Counted from the stretch's first letter, positions 26,957-39,479 are shown. The stretch is 64,000 bases of DNA from Atlantibacter subterraneus (GCF_007570865.1 NZ_VLPS01000008.1:186001-250000), one strand, 5' to 3'. Notes: generated by a model from the letters alone, not told the origin. Program-made: numbers and translations.

Positions 26957-28432
26957 TTACTGAGCGGCTGGCGCGCCCGCATCGCCTTCAGGCGTGGGTT
27001 CTTCTACAACAGGTTCCTGCGCCATAATCTTGTCCCAGGTCGCCTTCAGCACCTTCATATCAAATTCCGGTTCGCCCTGCGGCTGTAACAGAATCAATGC
27101 CATCTCGTGGGATAACTGCTGGCGCAGATCCTGATTCAGTTGATCAACCGTTAAGCCGTTGAGGAAATCCTGGCGCAGCTTTTGGTATTGCTCTGGCGCG
27201 ATATCCACCACCTGGTTTTGCAGCGTGCGCAGCCGTTGGTTAATCAGAATATCGGTATCGGTGCGCGCATAGGTCGCGAACAGCTTTTGCAGTTCGGCTT
27301 TTTTCTGCGTGATGAGCGCGTCAAACTCTTCTTTTGCCAGCCCGTTGCTGCGCACATTCGCCAGCTCTTTGGCGACCAGATTCAGGTTGCTGTCCAGCTT
27401 CTCGCCCGGCGATTCAATATTGATGGCGCACTGCGCGCGCTGGAACAGCACCCGGCAGTCAAAGCCCAGATTGAGATCTTTAACGTTGCTGCGGGTCAAG
27501 TACTGCTGCACGTGCCAGAACAGCGCTTCACGCGCCAGATCGGCGCGCCAGTAGCGCAGCAGCGCGGCGGATTCGCGGATCGGCTGCCAGGGTGTATCCC
27601 AGGTGATGCCCAGGCGATCCTGGCGCACCGCCGTCGTCATGATACTGACCGGATCATGGCGCAGCGGAGAAAGCGTCGGCACCGGCGCTGGTGTTTCACG
27701 TTTACCCTTCAGGCTACCAAAGGTTTTGTTGATTTGTTCTGCGACCGCGCGGCTGTCGATATTGCCCACTACGATCAGCGTCATAGCATCCGGCGTGTAC
27801 CATTTTTGATAAAACGCCTTCAAATGCTCGGCATCCACCGGTTGCTTCGGCGATTCAGAGGGATCGTGGCCTAACAGCGTCGAGCCTTTAAGGCGGTAGC
27901 GCCAGCTGCCTTCTTTGGTGTCGGCGGGGGCGGTCAGCACCATATCCTGGGTTTGCAGCGCGTGAGTCACGCTCTGCGGGGTGATCGTCAGATTGCCAGC
28001 GGCATCCGCCAGCCAGGTCAACGACTCTTTCAGCAGGTCATTGCGGCTATTCGGCAGGCTGAGATTGTATTGCGTGAAGTCATAAGAAACGATAGCGGGC
28101 GGCATAGGGCGTTTAGGATCGACGCTTTGCTGCCACATGGAGCGAGCCTGTACCGGCTGCAGGCTGCCGCTTTGGGTCAGCGCAACCCGGGGCAGAAAGT
28201 GGCTATAACCCGTTTGTTGGGTGCTTTCGGTCAGTGAACCGGTATTGATTAACAGTCGGATTTCGATGCGGTCGCTGGGACGCTGCGGCGTTGCCAGAAC
28301 TTGCCACTGAAACCCATTTGAAAGTGTGCCCTGTTGCCATGCCGGGTCCGGCTGGAGCGCTTCTGCCTGCACGTTACCGACGATGGCTAACAGCAAACCG
28401 CCGGTGAAAATTCGAGTAAATGTGCCCTGCAT
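26957..28432 (-). CDS. yhjJ: M16-family peptidase-like periplasmic protein YhjJ, probably non-catalytic
   Basis: A 491-residue exported protein (signal peptide MQGTFTRIFTGGLLLAIVGNVQA). It has the two-lobed pitrilysin/M16 layout with IRLLINTGSLTES at the N-terminal strand and the M16_C domain (DAMTLIVVGNIDSRAV). The zinc motif HxxEH expected just after the N-terminal strand is replaced by YSHFLPRVAL, so no catalytic Glu/His pair remains. E. coli YhjJ (498 residues) has the same character. Role unknown; a chaperone-like or scaffold function is only a guess. Confidence 0.92.
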   Translation of the reverse strand: MQGTFTRIFTGGLLLAIVGNVQAEALQPDPAWQQGTLSNGFQWQVLATPQRPSDRIEIRLLINTGSLTESTQQTGYSHFLPRVALTQSGSLQPVQARSMWQQSVDPKRPMPPAIVSYDFTQYNLSLPNSRNDLLKESLTWLADAAGNLTITPQSVTHALQTQDMVLTAPADTKEGSWRYRLKGSTLLGHDPSESPKQPVDAEHLKAFYQKWYTPDAMTLIVVGNIDSRAVAEQINKTFGSLKGKRETPAPVPTLSPLRHDPVSIMTTAVRQDRLGITWDTPWQPIRESAALLRYWRADLAREALFWHVQQYLTRSNVKDLNLGFDCRVLFQRAQCAINIESPGEKLDSNLNLVAKELANVRSNGLAKEEFDALITQKKAELQKLFATYARTDTDILINQRLRTLQNQVVDIAPEQYQKLRQDFLNGLTVDQLNQDLRQQLSHEMALILLQPQGEPEFDMKVLKATWDKIMAQEPVVEEPTPEGDAGAPAAQ

Positions 28433-28629
28433 GTGAACCCCTGATCAACATTCCTGGTTAAAAACAAGCAAAGGCGGCCCGTCCTTTTTACGTGGGCCAC
28501 CTAAGGTAACGTTTCGCTACAGCGTTTGACCGCGCAAACTGAAAAACGTCACGTTAAAAAGTAAAAATTAGGGCAATTATGCGCAGGAGCCCGCGGCCAG
28601 GGCAAGCCGCCGCGGGCAAATGAGTGATA

Positions 28630-29976
<1,347 letters not shown>

Positions 29977-30093
29977 CTAAAAATAACACCCGCCAAACAG
30001 CGCAGATATAACAATGCATCAAAATTGAAACATAAATGTTAAGAAACATGAGCTGACTCGCACCAGCCCATGACGTCGCGCTGCGCTAAAACC

Positions 30094-32088
30094 TCATACT
30101 TTCGGGTTAGGTAACCAGTTTTTTTCAAACTCGGCTGGCGTCACCGCTTTGCCAAACAGATATCCCTGGGCAACAACCACACCCGCGTCGGCCAGCCACT
30201 GACGCTGGGCATCGTTTTCCACCCCTTCGGCAATCACGTCCAGCTCCATGCTTTTCGCCATCGCGATAATCGCCGAGACCATGCTGTGGTCGTCCGGGAT
30301 GCCTTCCACGAAGTTTTTGTCGATTTTTAACACGTCTACCGGTACCGACTTCATATGATGCAAGTGGCGCAGGCTGGCGTAACCCATGCCAAAATCATCC
30401 AGCGCAATGCGCACGCCGGCCTGGCGCAGCGGACGGAGAATATTGACCGCCGCATCCGGATCGTCAATGCGGCGGCTTTCGGTCACTTCCAGAATCAGGG
30501 TTCCCGGTTTGATGTGATAGCGCGACAGCAGCTCCAGCACGTCGTTCATCATATTGTGATGCAATAACTGGAGCGCCGAGAGGTTCACCGACAGCGGCAA
30601 CGCGATATTGCGCGACTGCCAGGCCGCCAGCAGCCGGCAGGACTCTTCCAGGATCCAGTGCCCCACCGTGACCATCAGCCCGCAGGACTCAATGCGTTCG
30701 ATTAAATCGTCCGGCAACTCCCATTGACCATCCGGCTGCTTCTGGCGCAGCAACACTTCCGCGCTGACCAGTTCGCCGCTGCGTAAATCCACCTGCGGCT
30801 GTAGCCAGATGGCAAATTGATCGCTGTCCAGCGCAGTAATAATGTCGCTCTCTTCGGTCAGACGCTTTTGTGCCAGTGCCATCTGCACCGGATCGAAGAA
30901 CTGGATCTGGTTTTTGCCCTTGCGGCGGGCGCTGAAGGCGGCGGATATCGCGCGGCGATATAACTGCTCCGGCGTCAGGCCACCGTAAAACATGGCGATA
31001 CCGATGCTGGCGGTGGGGCGCAGTTGGATCCCGTTAATCGGCAGCTTTTCGCCCAGCTCTTTTTGCAGGCGCTGCGCCAGGGTAATGGCGTGCCAGGGCT
31101 CTTTCACGCCGTGGGCGATAACGGCGAAATCGTAATGGCTCACCTGCGCCAGTACCATGCGCGGCGGCAGCGCCGCTTTAAGTTTGCTCACCAGCGTCAG
31201 CAGCAGGACTTCGCGTTGTTCTTCATTTAATACGCCTGCGACGTCCTGCAACGTTTCGCAGGCAATCACCAGCAGCGCCAGCGGGTGACTGTTGCCGGTG
31301 GATTGATCCAGCAACGCCATCAGCAGCGGTTTATTAGGCAATTCGGTGGCCGGGAAGCGCGTGGCCTGAGAAGTCATCTCTTCATGCTGGCGCAGCAGCG
31401 TTTGCTGATTGCGGTTATAGCTGCGCACCAGCATGGCGATCTCATCGTCATGATGCAGGCGCGGAAGGGTCAGTTGATGCCCCAGCACGTCCTGGGCATC
31501 CAGATGGTTCAGCTCGCGCGCCAGCTTGCGTAGCGGACGCACCATCAGCCGGTTGATGCACCAGGTGATCGCCACAGAGAGCATCAGCGACAGCAGCAGC
31601 CACGACGTCACCAGCGTCGAAATGGCGCTGATGATGAATTTGTACATCCGCCAGGAATCGGCCTGCAGCACCAGATAGGCCAGCGGCTGCGGATTGGCGG
31701 GCCGCTCCAGTGAATAGAGCGGCAACGAAATTTGTACCGGTATTTCGAAAATACGCGCAATCATGACCGGAATCGGTCTTTCAGGGGTGAAACTCAACCG
31801 CAATGCCTGAAACTGATTAGGCAGCACCACATCCGCGCGGCTGATAACCCCAGCAGGCTTGATCTGCTTAAGGATGGCTTCGGCTTCCGGGATATCGGCT
31901 TTCAGCACAGCAGCAGAAAGCGGCAGGCGCACAGAACGGGCGATGCTTTCCATCTGCATCGCAGTGTTATAACGATTTTGCTGCACAAAATGGAAAAGCA
32001 AAATCACTACAAAAACAAAAATAAAAACCACAGCGACGGCTGAAACCATCGCCATCTGCTTTATCGTTAACGAACGACTGACTCGCAA
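30094..32088 (-). CDS. pdeK: membrane GGDEF-EAL phosphodiesterase PdeK (YhjK/HmsP-type)
   Basis: A 664-residue protein with an N-terminal helix (about 13-33), a periplasmic segment, a second helix (about 153-175), a HAMP-like region, a degenerate GGDEF domain in which the active site reads SHYDF, and a C-terminal EAL domain with EVLLR in place of [15 protein letters not shown] and VIAEGVEN. So cyclase activity should be absent and phosphodiesterase activity is likely. It is the family of Yersinia HmsP, which opposes PNAG (hms/pga) biofilm formation. Here the next genes beyond its start, divergently transcribed, are pgaABCD, which makes that role attractive. Confidence 0.9.
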   Translation of the reverse strand: MRVSRSLTIKQMAMVSAVAVVFIFVFVVILLFHFVQQNRYNTAMQMESIARSVRLPLSAAVLKADIPEAEAILKQIKPAGVISRADVVLPNQFQALRLSFTPERPIPVMIARIFEIPVQISLPLYSLERPANPQPLAYLVLQADSWRMYKFIISAISTLVTSWLLLSLMLSVAITWCINRLMVRPLRKLARELNHLDAQDVLGHQLTLPRLHHDDEIAMLVRSYNRNQQTLLRQHEEMTSQATRFPATELPNKPLLMALLDQSTGNSHPLALLVIACETLQDVAGVLNEEQREVLLLTLVSKLKAALPPRMVLAQVSHYDFAVIAHGVKEPWHAITLAQRLQKELGEKLPINGIQLRPTASIGIAMFYGGLTPEQLYRRAISAAFSARRKGKNQIQFFDPVQMALAQKRLTEESDIITALDSDQFAIWLQPQVDLRSGELVSAEVLLRQKQPDGQWELPDDLIERIESCGLMVTVGHWILEESCRLLAAWQSRNIALPLSVNLSALQLLHHNMMNDVLELLSRYHIKPGTLILEVTESRRIDDPDAAVNILRPLRQAGVRIALDDFGMGYASLRHLHHMKSVPVDVLKIDKNFVEGIPDDHSMVSAIIAMAKSMELDVIAEGVENDAQRQWLADAGVVVAQGYLFGKAVTPAEFEKNWLPNPKV

Positions 32089-32949
32089 GCTCTTTCTCCA
32101 AAGACACGGCTACTCGCAGGATACGCTCATCATTATCCTGCGCGGGCAGAGTATACTGCATTGCGGTGGGTTTTAATCAGGCCCGCCGGGGCTTTAAAGA
32201 TTATTCCGGCTATTGGTTAGCCGCTGCGCTGGCATCAGCTGTTTTGTTGCTATGCCCGGCAGGTAAACCCGGATCGCCGCACGTGAATCTTCTGCGCCTG
32301 TTGTCATCCTCTGGCGGAAAGTATAGCCGCTAAGTCCATCATCATTAGCGGTTATCGCCAGTGTAAGACACTGTATTCAGGACCCGGAGCGAGGAAAACG
32401 CCGGGAACAGTTCAGGATTATAATTGCTGGCCGCCCGCAATAATCACAGACCAATTAATAATGAGTATGAATAAATAGCGAGTAGCTTATTACGGAGAAT
32501 ATGCAATACGAAGTTTGAATAATTTTTTCAGCCTGCACCAGCCAACCTACACCTCACTCCAATTAATTAGCGGCTATGGATATAACTACACCCGTTTTTC
32601 ATTTATGGCGAAAAAGCAATAGCAAAATAATGCTAAAAAAACGTGTACAACGCCCCGTTAAACATGTCCAAAATTGTACAACAGAGAGCGTGATTATATA
32701 AGCGAACGGGCTTTCCCTGGCCGGTCGAGTTTGTTTGAGATCATGATCGGCATCACTTTTCTGGCCAACATTACAGCGACTAAAATTAATAATTATTAAT
32801 TTTCCTTAAGGTAAGGAGCCAATTAACCACTTGAATAAAAAGAGATTGTTTAAAAATTAATTTTTCAAGAATCATACTTTTAGTCACGAAAGATTAACTA
32901 TAATCTTGGGTGACTTTGTTAAGAAATAATTTTGATGCTGTAAATAATC
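32089..32949. other. AT-rich intergenic stretch upstream of pgaA
   Basis: With the leader below, about 1,080 bp separate pdeK and pgaA. I find no open frame with a ribosome site and family likeness on either strand. Base composition falls well below the flanking genes, notably 32450-32950, which is typical of H-NS-bound or horizontally acquired regulatory DNA. Confidence 0.5.
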
Positions 32950-32977
32950 TGGACACATAAGTTTCGCTTGATATACT
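32950..32977 (+). promoter_or_regulatory. probable pgaABCD promoter
   Basis: TGGACA (32950-32955), 16-bp spacer, TATACT (32972-32977). Each hexamer differs from the sigma-70 consensus at one position. The predicted start near 32984 gives a leader of about 187 nt before pgaA. Confidence 0.6.
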
Positions 32978-32983
32978 TTTTGC

Positions 32984-33170
32984 GTTTTCATCTTTGCAAC
33001 ATGGAGCGTCGCAAATATCTCTGACCGGGTGGTCAATAAGCCTTTCGTATGAATTTACTTATGAAATATGGAGAAACTCAGTAATTCTCCAACGTTTTTT
33101 TGTACGTATTGCAATATGCAATGTGTAGCGTTGACTGTCTCGGGCAGGAATAAAAAATATAAGGGGTGTT
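32984..33170 (+). promoter_or_regulatory. long pgaA leader with CsrA-like GGA motifs
   Basis: The untranslated leader has GGA motifs in ATGGAGC (33003-33005), ATGGAGA (33070-33072) and CAGGAAT (33147-33149), plus an AAGGGG ribosome site just before the pgaA ATG. The second GGA starts a stem TGGAGAA / TTCTCCA (33069-33075, 33085-33091). In E. coli the 234-nt pgaA leader is repressed by CsrA through six GGA sites, so similar translational control is likely here. Confidence 0.55.
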
Positions 33171-35627
33171 ATGCGTATCGCACAGCAATATAAAAAGATT
33201 GCCTTCAGGCAAGGTCTACGAGCGTCCTGCGCTCTGAGTCTATGTTTATTTTTTCCCGTCCTGGCAAGCGCAGCGGATTCAAACTACGACCAACTTATTA
33301 TTCAGGCGCGTGAAGGGAATACGCGCGGGCTGCTCGATTATATGCATGCTCAGGAACAGCAAAGCGAGCTGAATGCCAACCAGGTGGCCGACTGGCTACA
33401 GGTGGCAGGATGGTCCGGCAATGATGCGGAAGTCACCCGCGTCTGGCAGCGCTATCACACCAGCATGGACATCCCGGTCAGGGGCGTGGCCGCCGCCGCG
33501 CGCGCGTACCGCAATCAAAAGCAGTGGAATACCTCGCTCAGTTTATGGGAGCAGGCCCGCCAGCTTGAGCCCAGGAACGATGACCTGCACGTCGGTTGGG
33601 TAATGACGCTGGCGGACGCGAAGCAAAACTATCGCGCTCTGCAGGAAGCCGAAGCGATGCTGGTCGCCGATCCGAGCGCCAGGAACTATCAGCTGCTGGC
33701 CTATGTGTATCGCTCACAGGGTAAAAGCTGGGATACGCTGTTCGCCACCACCCGAGCCGAGGGGATTGAGCCAACCAACGCCGAGCTGGAACAGTCGCTG
33801 CTCGGTACACTGTCGGCCAACCGCATCTCCGGCCCGGCGCTGAATATGTCGCAGTCCGCCAAAATTTCTCCGCAATTCGAACGCACCCTGGAAGCCGACG
33901 CCGCCGCCGAGCTGGTGCGCATGTCTTTCACCTCCACACGCAGCGAGCGCGATCGCTTTTTAGTGGCCGACAAAGCCCTCGCCCGTTACGACGTTTTACT
34001 GAAGAAATGGAAAGACGATCCCGCTGCCGCCGTGGAATATCGCCGCGCCCGCGTTGACCGCCTCGGTGCGCTATTGAACCGTAATCGTTACAGCGAAGTG
34101 GTCAGCGAATATGAATCCCTGCTCGCTGACGGTAAACCGGTGCCAGACTACGCGCGCCGCTGGGCCGCCTCGGCATATCTGGCCGATCGTAAGCCGCAGG
34201 AAGCGCAGAAATTATTTAGCGAACTGTTCGGCCCAACCAACGCCGTCAACCTGCCGACTGATGATGAACAGGATCTGTTTTACGCCTACATGGAAAGCGA
34301 AAACTACGCCATGGCCCAACAGGAAGTGGTGCAGATCCTCGAAAAAAGCCCGTACCAGCGTCACTTCTACGGCTCACCGACGCCGGGCCCGAACGATAAA
34401 TGGTTACTGGGCCGCACCCTGCTGGTGCAGTACGAGGTGATGACCAACGACCTGCCCGCCGCCGAGAAACTTAGCTATAACCTGGCGCGCAGCGCGCCGG
34501 GCAACCAGGGGCTGGTCATAAACTATGCCTCGGTGCTGGACGCGCGCGGCTTGCCCCGCGCCGCCGAACGGGAACTGAAAATCGCCGAGGCGCTGGAGCC
34601 CTCTAACCTGGAGCTGGAGCGCCAGCAGGCCTACGTTGCGCTGGATCTTCAGGAGTTTCGGCAGATGGACTTGCTGACCGACGATGTAGTTGATCGCAGC
34701 GGTGAAGATCCGGCTTCCCAGCGGCTCGACCGCATCCGCGATATTCATCATAAATCGGAACTGCGCATCAGCGGTTCGCAGGGCATTGACTCCGACAGCC
34801 CGGTGAGCGGCAGCCATGACTTTACGCTCAACTCGGCGATTTATGGCCCGCCAATGGGCGATAACTGGCGGCTGTTCGCCGGGTTCAACTATGCCAACAG
34901 CGAATTTGAAGAAGGGAAAGGTATCACCCGCGATGCGCTGGGTGGCATCGAATGGCGCGCCCGCGATTACTGGATTGAAGCCGAACTGTCGAACCGCAAC
35001 TACAACGGCGGCGACAAATTAGGCGCACGGCTCTCAGGCTGGCACGACTTCAACGACAACTGGCGCGTCGGCGGTTCTGCCGAGCGGCTATCGCAAAACA
35101 CGCCGCTGCGCGCAATGCGTAACGACGTGACGGCGGATGGCGGCACCGCGTATGTGCGCTGGTACCAGAACGAACGCCGCGAATATCAGTTCAGCGTCGC
35201 GCCGAGCTGGTTCTCCGACGGCAACAACCGGTGGGAATTTGGCCTGAGCGGCAAAGAGCGGATGTTGACGCGTCCGAACTTAACGCTCGATTTCACCCCC
35301 AGCCTGTACGGCAGCGTAAACAGCAAAGAGAACGTGCCTTACTTCAACCCGAAACAGGATTTTTCCGTTACGCCAGCCATTCAGGCGGAACATGTCATGT
35401 ACCGCCATTACGAAACCGTATGGAGCCAGCGTCTGGTCGCGGGCGTGGGTGCCTACTGGCAGAAAAATTACGACACCGGTCTGATTACCCAGGCGGGATA
35501 CGGTCAGCGGTTGCAGTTAAACAATACCTTCGACGCCGGCGTCATGTTGACCTGGGACAAACGTCCCTACGACGGGAAACGTGAGCAAAACCTTGGCGTC
35601 GCCTTTGATCTGAATGTACGGTTTTAA
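33171..35627 (+). CDS. pgaA: PNAG outer-membrane export porin PgaA
   Basis: An 818-residue precursor (E. coli PgaA 807) with a signal peptide ending near VLASAAD. About residues 40-510 are TPR-like helical repeats in the periplasm (AAARAYRNQKQWNTSLSLWEQARQLEP) that bind PgaB and de-N-acetylated polymer. From about residue 520 a beta barrel follows (LRISGSQGIDSDSPVSGSHDF) and ends in a barrel-type strand (GVAFDLNVRF). It exports poly-beta-1,6-N-acetylglucosamine, a biofilm adhesin. First gene of pgaABCD; pgaB starts 9 bp after its stop. Confidence 0.95.
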   Translation: MRIAQQYKKIAFRQGLRASCALSLCLFFPVLASAADSNYDQLIIQAREGNTRGLLDYMHAQEQQSELNANQVADWLQVAGWSGNDAEVTRVWQRYHTSMDIPVRGVAAAARAYRNQKQWNTSLSLWEQARQLEPRNDDLHVGWVMTLADAKQNYRALQEAEAMLVADPSARNYQLLAYVYRSQGKSWDTLFATTRAEGIEPTNAELEQSLLGTLSANRISGPALNMSQSAKISPQFERTLEADAAAELVRMSFTSTRSERDRFLVADKALARYDVLLKKWKDDPAAAVEYRRARVDRLGALLNRNRYSEVVSEYESLLADGKPVPDYARRWAASAYLADRKPQEAQKLFSELFGPTNAVNLPTDDEQDLFYAYMESENYAMAQQEVVQILEKSPYQRHFYGSPTPGPNDKWLLGRTLLVQYEVMTNDLPAAEKLSYNLARSAPGNQGLVINYASVLDARGLPRAAERELKIAEALEPSNLELERQQAYVALDLQEFRQMDLLTDDVVDRSGEDPASQRLDRIRDIHHKSELRISGSQGIDSDSPVSGSHDFTLNSAIYGPPMGDNWRLFAGFNYANSEFEEGKGITRDALGGIEWRARDYWIEAELSNRNYNGGDKLGARLSGWHDFNDNWRVGGSAERLSQNTPLRAMRNDVTADGGTAYVRWYQNERREYQFSVAPSWFSDGNNRWEFGLSGKERMLTRPNLTLDFTPSLYGSVNSKENVPYFNPKQDFSVTPAIQAEHVMYRHYETVWSQRLVAGVGAYWQKNYDTGLITQAGYGQRLQLNNTFDAGVMLTWDKRPYDGKREQNLGVAFDLNVRF

Positions 35628-35636
35628 GGATTAATC

Positions 35637-37655
35637 ATGCTGAAACACGTGTTCCGTATCGCACTGTTGGTGGCGTCCTGGTTACTGATCACCGCCTGCG
35701 GCAATGCGCAAAAACCACGCTTCTTACCGCCGGATCAACGTCCGCAGCTCGAAGCGAACAGCCCCTGGCCGCAGAACAGTTTTTTAGTGCTCGGATACCA
35801 TGACGTGGAAGATAACGCCGCCGATCAGCGTTATCTGTCGGTGCGCACCAGCGCCCTGAACGATCAAATGGCCTGGCTACGTGACCATGGCTACCACCCG
35901 GTCAGCGTTCAGCAAATCCTCGATGCCCATAACGGCGTCCGCCCGTTGCCCGCTAAAGCGGTGTTACTGACTTTCGATGACGGTTACCGCAGCTTCTATG
36001 ACCGCGTCTGGCCGCTGTTACAGGCCTATAAATTCCCTGCGCTGTGGGCCCCGGTGGGAAGCTGGGTCGATGCGCCGCCGAATCAAAAGGTGAATTTCGG
36101 CGGCTTAATGACCGAGCGTAATAAGTTCGCCACCTGGGATATGGTGCGCGAGCTGAGCCGGTCGCATCTGGTAGAAATCGGCTCGCATACCTGGAACTCG
36201 CACTATGGCAGCCAGGCCAACCCGCAGGGGAGCCAACTACCCGCTGTGGCAAACCGTCTGTATGACAAAAACACCGGTAAATATGAAACCGATGAGCAGT
36301 TCACTAAGCGTATCGAAAGCGATGTGGTGCGCATCACCGATAAAATCACGCAAGTCACCGGCAAAGCGCCACGCGCCTGGGTTTGGCCTTACGGGGCGTC
36401 CAACGGCACCTCGTTGGCAATCGCCAAAAAGCATGGCTACCAGATGGCGTTTACGCTGCAGGATGGCCTGGCGAACGCCAGCGATCTCAGCAGTATTCCG
36501 CGCGTACTGATTTCCGGTAACCCAAATATCCGCGAATTCGCCAACACTCTGAATCAGGTGCAGGAAATCTGGCCGAAGCGCGTGATGCACATCGATCTCG
36601 ATTACGTCTACGACAAAAATCCGGCACAGCAAAAACGCAATATCGACAAGCTGATCCAGCGCGTGTACGACATGAAAATCACCCATGTCTATCTGCAAGC
36701 CTTCGCCGACCCGACGGGCGACGGCACCGTGCGCTCGGTGTACTTCAATAACAGCGTTCTGCCGGTACGCGAAGACCTGTTTAACTATATGGCCTGGCAG
36801 CTACAAACCCGAGCCGGGGTTGTGGTGTATGCGTGGATGCCGGTGCTGGCCGTTGACCTCGAGAAATCAATCCCTCGCGTGCAGGCCTGGAACCCGAAAA
36901 CCAATCGGGTAGAGACCAGTAAACAGCACTATCAGCGGATCTCGCCGTGGAGCCAGCAAGGCCGCCAGCAAATCACTCAGCTTTACCAGGACCTGGCGCG
37001 CTACGCCTCGTTCCGCGGCGTGCTGTTCCATGACGATGCGATGCTGACGGATTTTGAAGACGCCAGCCCGGTGGCGATGAACGCCTATCGCGCCGCTGGT
37101 TTCAACGGCACCATCAGCGATATTCGCAGCAACCCGGAGACGTTCCAGCGCTGGACGCGCTATAAGAGCCGCTACCTGATCGACTATACCCGCTCCCTGA
37201 CTCAGGCGGTGCGGGATATCCGCGGCCCGTATGTCAAAACGTCGCGCAATATCTACGCGATGCCGATCCTCGAACCGGAAAGCGAAGCCTGGTTCGCGCA
37301 AAACCTTAACGATTTCCTCTCGACCTATGACTGGACCGCGCCGATGGCAATGCCGCTTATGGAAGGCGTCCCTTTGAATGAGAGTAATGCCTGGCTGGAC
37401 AAGCTGGTACGAACGATAGCGAAAGACCCGAAAGCGTTGAATAAGACGGTCTTTGAACTTCAAGCCAGGGACTGGAGCAAGGATGACAATCACTCGGAAA
37501 TCAGCGGTGCGCAGTTAGCCGAATGGATGAAGCAGCTCCAGATGAGCGGCGCCAGACACTTTGGTTACTACCCTGATGATTTCATAAACGATAAGCCTGA
37601 GATGTCCCAGGTCAGACCGGCATTCTCATCTTTCTGGTATCCGAAAAATGATTGA
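35637..37655 (+). CDS. pgaB: PNAG N-deacetylase lipoprotein PgaB
   Basis: A 672-residue lipoprotein, same length as E. coli PgaB, with lipobox LITAC (Cys21). The NodB-type polysaccharide deacetylase domain has the metal/catalytic pair Asp114-Asp115 in [11 protein letters not shown] and the SHTWNSH histidine motif. From about residue 310 the C-terminal glycoside-hydrolase-like domain follows ([33 protein letters not shown]). It partially deacetylates PNAG in the periplasm before export through PgaA. Its stop overlaps the pgaC start by 8 bp. Confidence 0.96.
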   Translation: MLKHVFRIALLVASWLLITACGNAQKPRFLPPDQRPQLEANSPWPQNSFLVLGYHDVEDNAADQRYLSVRTSALNDQMAWLRDHGYHPVSVQQILDAHNGVRPLPAKAVLLTFDDGYRSFYDRVWPLLQAYKFPALWAPVGSWVDAPPNQKVNFGGLMTERNKFATWDMVRELSRSHLVEIGSHTWNSHYGSQANPQGSQLPAVANRLYDKNTGKYETDEQFTKRIESDVVRITDKITQVTGKAPRAWVWPYGASNGTSLAIAKKHGYQMAFTLQDGLANASDLSSIPRVLISGNPNIREFANTLNQVQEIWPKRVMHIDLDYVYDKNPAQQKRNIDKLIQRVYDMKITHVYLQAFADPTGDGTVRSVYFNNSVLPVREDLFNYMAWQLQTRAGVVVYAWMPVLAVDLEKSIPRVQAWNPKTNRVETSKQHYQRISPWSQQGRQQITQLYQDLARYASFRGVLFHDDAMLTDFEDASPVAMNAYRAAGFNGTISDIRSNPETFQRWTRYKSRYLIDYTRSLTQAVRDIRGPYVKTSRNIYAMPILEPESEAWFAQNLNDFLSTYDWTAPMAMPLMEGVPLNESNAWLDKLVRTIAKDPKALNKTVFELQARDWSKDDNHSEISGAQLAEWMKQLQMSGARHFGYYPDDFINDKPEMSQVRPAFSSFWYPKND

Positions 37656-38976
37656 TCGCTTAATAGCTTTTCTCGTTCTTTGCCTGGTATTCAGCATCCC
37701 GCTCGGCGTAGCGGTGATCTTTACCGGCGAAATGATGCTGAACTTCGTGTTCTTCTGGCCGCTGTTTATGTCCGCCATCTGGATCACCGGCGGGATTTAC
37801 TTCTGGTTTTACCGCGAGCGCAAATGGCCGTGGGGCAAAGAGGTGCCGCCGCCTGCGCTGGAGGGCAATCCGCTGATTTCCATTCTGATCCCCTGTTACA
37901 ACGAGGGGCTGAACGCGCGGGAAACAGTCGAAGCCGCCCTGGCGCAGCGCTATGAAAACATTGAAGTGATCGCCATTAACGACGGTTCTTCCGACAACAC
38001 CGCCGACGTGCTCGACCAGCTGGCTGCGGAGTATCCGCGCCTGCGTGTGATCCACCTGGCGGAAAACCAGGGCAAAGCGGTGGCGCTGAAAACCGGGGCC
38101 GCCGCCGCGCGCAGCGACTTCCTGGTGTGTATCGACGGCGATGCCCTGCTGGATCGCGATACCGCCGCCTATCTGGTCGCACCGCTGTTGCAGTTCCCAC
38201 GCGTCGGTGCGGTAACCGGTAACCCGCGCATCCGTACCCGCTCCACGCTGATTGGCCGCGTTCAGGTGGGGGAATTCTCTTCCATTATCGGGCTGATTAA
38301 GCGTACCCAGCGTATTTACGGACAGGTGTTTACCGTTTCCGGGGTGATCGCTGCATTCCGCCGCAGTGCGCTGGCGGAAGTGGGCTACTGGAGCCCGGAT
38401 ATGATCACCGAAGACATTGATATCAGCTGGAAATTGCAGCTACGCCACTGGTCGATATTCTTCGAACCGCGTGCGCTGTGCTGGATTTTGATGCCGGAGA
38501 CGTTAAAGGGTCTGTGGAAACAGCGTTTGCGCTGGGCACAGGGCGGCGCGGAGGTGTTTCTGGTGAATATGCGCCGCCTGGCGGCCTGGGAATATCGCCG
38601 CATGTGGCCGTTGTACTGGGAGTTTACGCTGTCCACCACCTGGGCCTTCGCCTACGCCATGAGCGTGGTGCTGTTTGTACTGGGCTACCTGGTGCCGATG
38701 CCGGAAGATTTACAGATCCACAGCCTGTTCCCTCCGGCCTTTACTGGCCTGATGCTCGGCGTGGTCTGCTTGTTGCAGTTCCTGGTCAGCCTGTTGATTG
38801 AGCGCCGTTACGAAAAAGGCATCGCCGGTTCGCTGTTCTGGGTGATTTGGTTCCCGGTGGTGTACTGGATGCTCAGCCTGTTCACTACCCTTGTGGCATT
38901 CCCGAAAGTCATGCTGAAACGCCAGCGCGCCCGCGCGCGTTGGGTGAGTCCTGACCGTGGTATTGGGAGGATATAA
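37648..38976 (+). CDS. pgaC: PNAG synthase, GT2 glycosyltransferase PgaC
   Basis: A 442-residue inner-membrane processive beta-1,6-N-acetylglucosaminyltransferase (E. coli PgaC 441) using UDP-GlcNAc. Two N-terminal helices precede the GT-A domain, which shows INDGSSDNT, the metal-binding CIDGDALLD, the catalytic [10 protein letters not shown], and the QRLRW motif of processive synthases. Three further helices close the C-terminus. It needs PgaD and c-di-GMP for activity. pgaD overlaps its stop by one base (TAATG). Confidence 0.97.
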   Translation: MIDRLIAFLVLCLVFSIPLGVAVIFTGEMMLNFVFFWPLFMSAIWITGGIYFWFYRERKWPWGKEVPPPALEGNPLISILIPCYNEGLNARETVEAALAQRYENIEVIAINDGSSDNTADVLDQLAAEYPRLRVIHLAENQGKAVALKTGAAAARSDFLVCIDGDALLDRDTAAYLVAPLLQFPRVGAVTGNPRIRTRSTLIGRVQVGEFSSIIGLIKRTQRIYGQVFTVSGVIAAFRRSALAEVGYWSPDMITEDIDISWKLQLRHWSIFFEPRALCWILMPETLKGLWKQRLRWAQGGAEVFLVNMRRLAAWEYRRMWPLYWEFTLSTTWAFAYAMSVVLFVLGYLVPMPEDLQIHSLFPPAFTGLMLGVVCLLQFLVSLLIERRYEKGIAGSLFWVIWFPVVYWMLSLFTTLVAFPKVMLKRQRARARWVSPDRGIGRI

Positions 38977-39479
38977 TGATTGAACAACCGTTAATTTTCA
39001 CTGAACAGCGTAAGCTGCCAAAATTTATCGATACGGTGCTGACCATTGCCGCCTGGCTGGGTTTTGGCTACCTGATTTATCTGGGGCTGGTGAAGGCGCT
39101 ATCGGAAAACGCCTTTATGGGACCGCGCCCGTTTGAATCAACGCTGGTCACTCTGGCGCTCTATTTTCTGATCGCGCTGGTGAACGGGTTAGTGCTGATC
39201 CTGTGGGCCAAATATAACCAGCTGCGCTTTCGCGTGGAGCGCCGTAAGCGCCGCCCGGCGCTGGCTCCCAAAGAGCTGGCGGTCAGTTTCCATATTACGC
39301 CGGAACTGGTGACTGAACTGAATAAAGCGCGGGTGCTGACGGTTCATCATAACTCGATGGGAGGGATATCGTATGTCGATATTAAGCAGGGGATTAATGA
39401 TAACCTGCTGCCTGCCCCGCCGCTAAAGCTACAAATGATGCCCCCACCGCTGCGCCAAACGTCACCGGCGACGTTGTAG
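38976..39479 (+). CDS. pgaD: PNAG synthase accessory subunit PgaD, C-terminally extended
   Basis: A 167-residue inner-membrane protein with two transmembrane helices (about 20-42 and 60-82), followed by a basic cytoplasmic region (RVERRKRRPALAPKELA). PgaD with PgaC binds c-di-GMP allosterically to activate PNAG synthesis. E. coli PgaD is 137 residues; the extra 30 here form a C-terminal tail rich in proline and methionine (PAPPLKLQMMPPPLRQ). Last gene of pgaABCD, followed by a strong terminator. Confidence 0.9.
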   Translation: MIEQPLIFTEQRKLPKFIDTVLTIAAWLGFGYLIYLGLVKALSENAFMGPRPFESTLVTLALYFLIALVNGLVLILWAKYNQLRFRVERRKRRPALAPKELAVSFHITPELVTELNKARVLTVHHNSMGGISYVDIKQGINDNLLPAPPLKLQMMPPPLRQTSPATL

